From Bdellovibrionales bacterium GWA1_52_35 (GTDB lineage: Bacteria; Bdellovibrionota; UBA1018), in the NCBI GenBank assembly GCA_001769805.1, contig MEPO01000034.1:124001-188000 (forward strand): a stretch of 64,000 nt of DNA. Direction: 5' to 3'. A program made the translations under genes and the position numbers. Positions 62,867 through 64,000 of the stretch are shown one piece after another. The notes beneath the pieces were generated by a model. The model ran no database searches, was not told the origin of the DNA, and saw only the letters and a program-made list of their open reading frames with translations. How positions within the stretch are numbered: position 1 is the stretch's first letter; every line of letters starts with the position of its first letter.

Positions 62867-64000
62867 TCAGCGATAACCCAGTCTGAAGACACTGGCATTC
62901 ATGAGAATGGCTGACCCGGAATACCGCTCAATCCGAATGCGATCTACATGGGGATCCAGCGCCAGTGGAATCACCACCTGTTCGTCAACGGGTTCGCCGA
63001 TATCCGGAGCAAATACGGAGATACTCTGGGCGATTTCTGGATATTGATCTTGATCGGCAAACAGGAGATGTCTCGGCTGCGTGAAGGTCCTCTGTTCGTC
63101 GCCGGTTTTACCGGTGCGAATCAAATGAACTTTGAATATGGCGGCCTCACTTTGCTGCACGTAATTGGACTCCGGAGTCGTGTTGTTCGTACCGAGCGGG
63201 AAAAACGAGAGATTCAATAAAAGGTTTTCGTGCGGGCCAAGCAGTGAGCGATCAATATCAATGTAGGCCCCTCCGGCTCGCAGTTTGCTGATGCTGGGGT
63301 CAGTCGAGGCACTCGGGCCTTGCCCTCCGCAAGATTGGTCGAGCATGGTGTAGTAACCAGTGCTGTAACCGGTCGGGGGAATGAATATTCCGGCCGCATG
63401 ACTGATTCCGGTCAGGGGAGGTGCGACGGCAGGATCCGTCGGAAGATTTCCGAAAGTCTTGATCAGCGTCCAGTGATAACACGGAGTACTGGAGTCACCG
63501 ATATCTACGGTTCTCTTCCCGCTCCAAACTTCGGGAGTAGTGTAGGTGCCGCCGGAATATTGGACGGTCTGCACCAGAGGCGTGCCAGTCATGTCATAGC
63601 CACCGACCATGATGAGTCGCCTTGCCAGAGGATCAAAGGCGAGAGTATGACCATACCGCGCACTCGGGTTTGAGCCCTGCGAGCAGGTCGCAATGCGGCG
63701 CCACTCGCCATTCGTTTCCGCGGGGACGCCCGTCCAGGTCTTGGTTGGGGGCTGGTATTCGTAGGTGTAGAAGTCCGAAGTGGCTTCGAGCAGATTACTG
63801 TAAGTGACCGGTGTCGTATTGCTCTCACTCTCTTTGAAGGTGCGACCGCCGTTCAGAATAATGAGGTCCCGGGTGGAGTCGTAAGTGCCTGCTCCCATAT
63901 AAGACCCGACCTGAGCGGTGTCGAAGGTTGCTGTCGGCGATTTTTTGAGCCACCGTCCAACATAACCGGAAGTCGGATTAGGAGAATCTGGATTGTTGGT
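62867..64000 (-). CDS. Kelch/galactose-oxidase-like surface protein (5' partial)
   Basis: The frame runs without stop off the right window edge, so the N-terminus is missing; the first visible residues are TNNPDSPNPTSGYVGRWL. Kelch-type blades are suggested by GAGTYDSTRDLIILNGG and GHTLAFDPLARRLIMVGGYD, each with a D/E-x-x-LI-x-NGG/GG pattern. A later part (IDRSLLGPHENLLLNLSFFP; VDRIRIERYSGSAILMNAS) is strand-rich. Probably an exported surface protein forming a propeller plus an accessory domain. It is the first gene of the minus-strand lipoprotein cluster that follows it. Confidence 0.7.
   Translation of the reverse strand, partial: TNNPDSPNPTSGYVGRWLKKSPTATFDTAQVGSYMGAGTYDSTRDLIILNGGRTFKESESNTTPVTYSNLLEATSDFYTYEYQPPTKTWTGVPAETNGEWRRIATCSQGSNPSARYGHTLAFDPLARRLIMVGGYDMTGTPLVQTVQYSGGTYTTPEVWSGKRTVDIGDSSTPCYHWTLIKTFGNLPTDPAVAPPLTGISHAAGIFIPPTGYSTGYYTMLDQSCGGQGPSASTDPSISKLRAGGAYIDIDRSLLGPHENLLLNLSFFPLGTNNTTPESNYVQQSEAAIFKVHLIRTGKTGDEQRTFTQPRHLLFADQDQYPEIAQSISVFAPDIGEPVDEQVVIPLALDPHVDRIRIERYSGSAILMNASVFRLGYR

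Overview
The window looks like chromosomal DNA of a Gram-negative bacterium with a GC content near 50 percent. Signal-peptide and lipobox proteins, predicted outer-membrane barrels, a sigma-54 activator and many cell-envelope hydrolases fit a deltaproteobacterial lineage, most likely Bdellovibrionota. That placement is inferred from gene content and protein style; no phylogeny was run. Coding density is high. I found no tRNA, rRNA, CRISPR array, prophage or insertion sequence.

Layout. (1) 1-8.2 kb: two-subunit class I fumarase (alpha subunit cut by the window edge), an acyl-CoA thioesterase, then a tightly overlapped operon of a YiiX/C92-type lipoprotein, an unknown lipoprotein, an exported phospholipase-D-fold protein and a DMT transporter that carries an 11-G tract. 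(2) 8.2-17.1 kb: proteostasis block clpP-clpX-lon, interrupted and followed by exported proteins of unknown function. (3) 17.1-37.8 kb: str, S10, spc and alpha ribosomal operons, from rpsL to rplQ. tuf and infA are missing from their usual places. The str part is cut by terminators, and an extra lipoprotein lies between fusA and rpsJ. Two structured non-coding stretches lie inside otherwise tight ribosomal clusters (rpsJ/rplC and rpmD/rplO). Many ribosomal proteins carry Ala/Lys/Pro-rich tails. A 17-bp perfect-stem terminator closes the block.

(4) 37.8-45.4 kb: HNH endonuclease, ECF sigma factor and zinc-type anti-sigma factor on the minus strand; a TlpA-like thioredoxin lipoprotein; thiI with a dedicated cysteine desulfurase; a sigma-54 activator; an outer-membrane barrel. 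(5) 45.4-54.0 kb: secreted zinc metalloprotease, a small exported protein, a coupled minus-strand operon (exported protein, two peptide-type ABC permeases, NagZ) that suggests peptidoglycan-fragment use, a membrane PilZ protein with a TadC-like protein, a RaiA/HPF protein fused to a cold-shock domain, and another barrel. (6) 54.0-64 kb: a 430-base non-coding stretch, B12-dependent ribonucleotide reductase nrdJ, an RluA-family pseudouridine synthase, and a cluster of large cysteine-rich lipoproteins and a Kelch-like protein that runs off the window end.

Recurring features are ATGA stop/start overlaps, frequent GTG/TTG starts, and at least three genes (fusA, the HNH gene, the PilZ gene) whose putative -10 element ends exactly six bases before the start codon, as expected for leaderless mRNAs.
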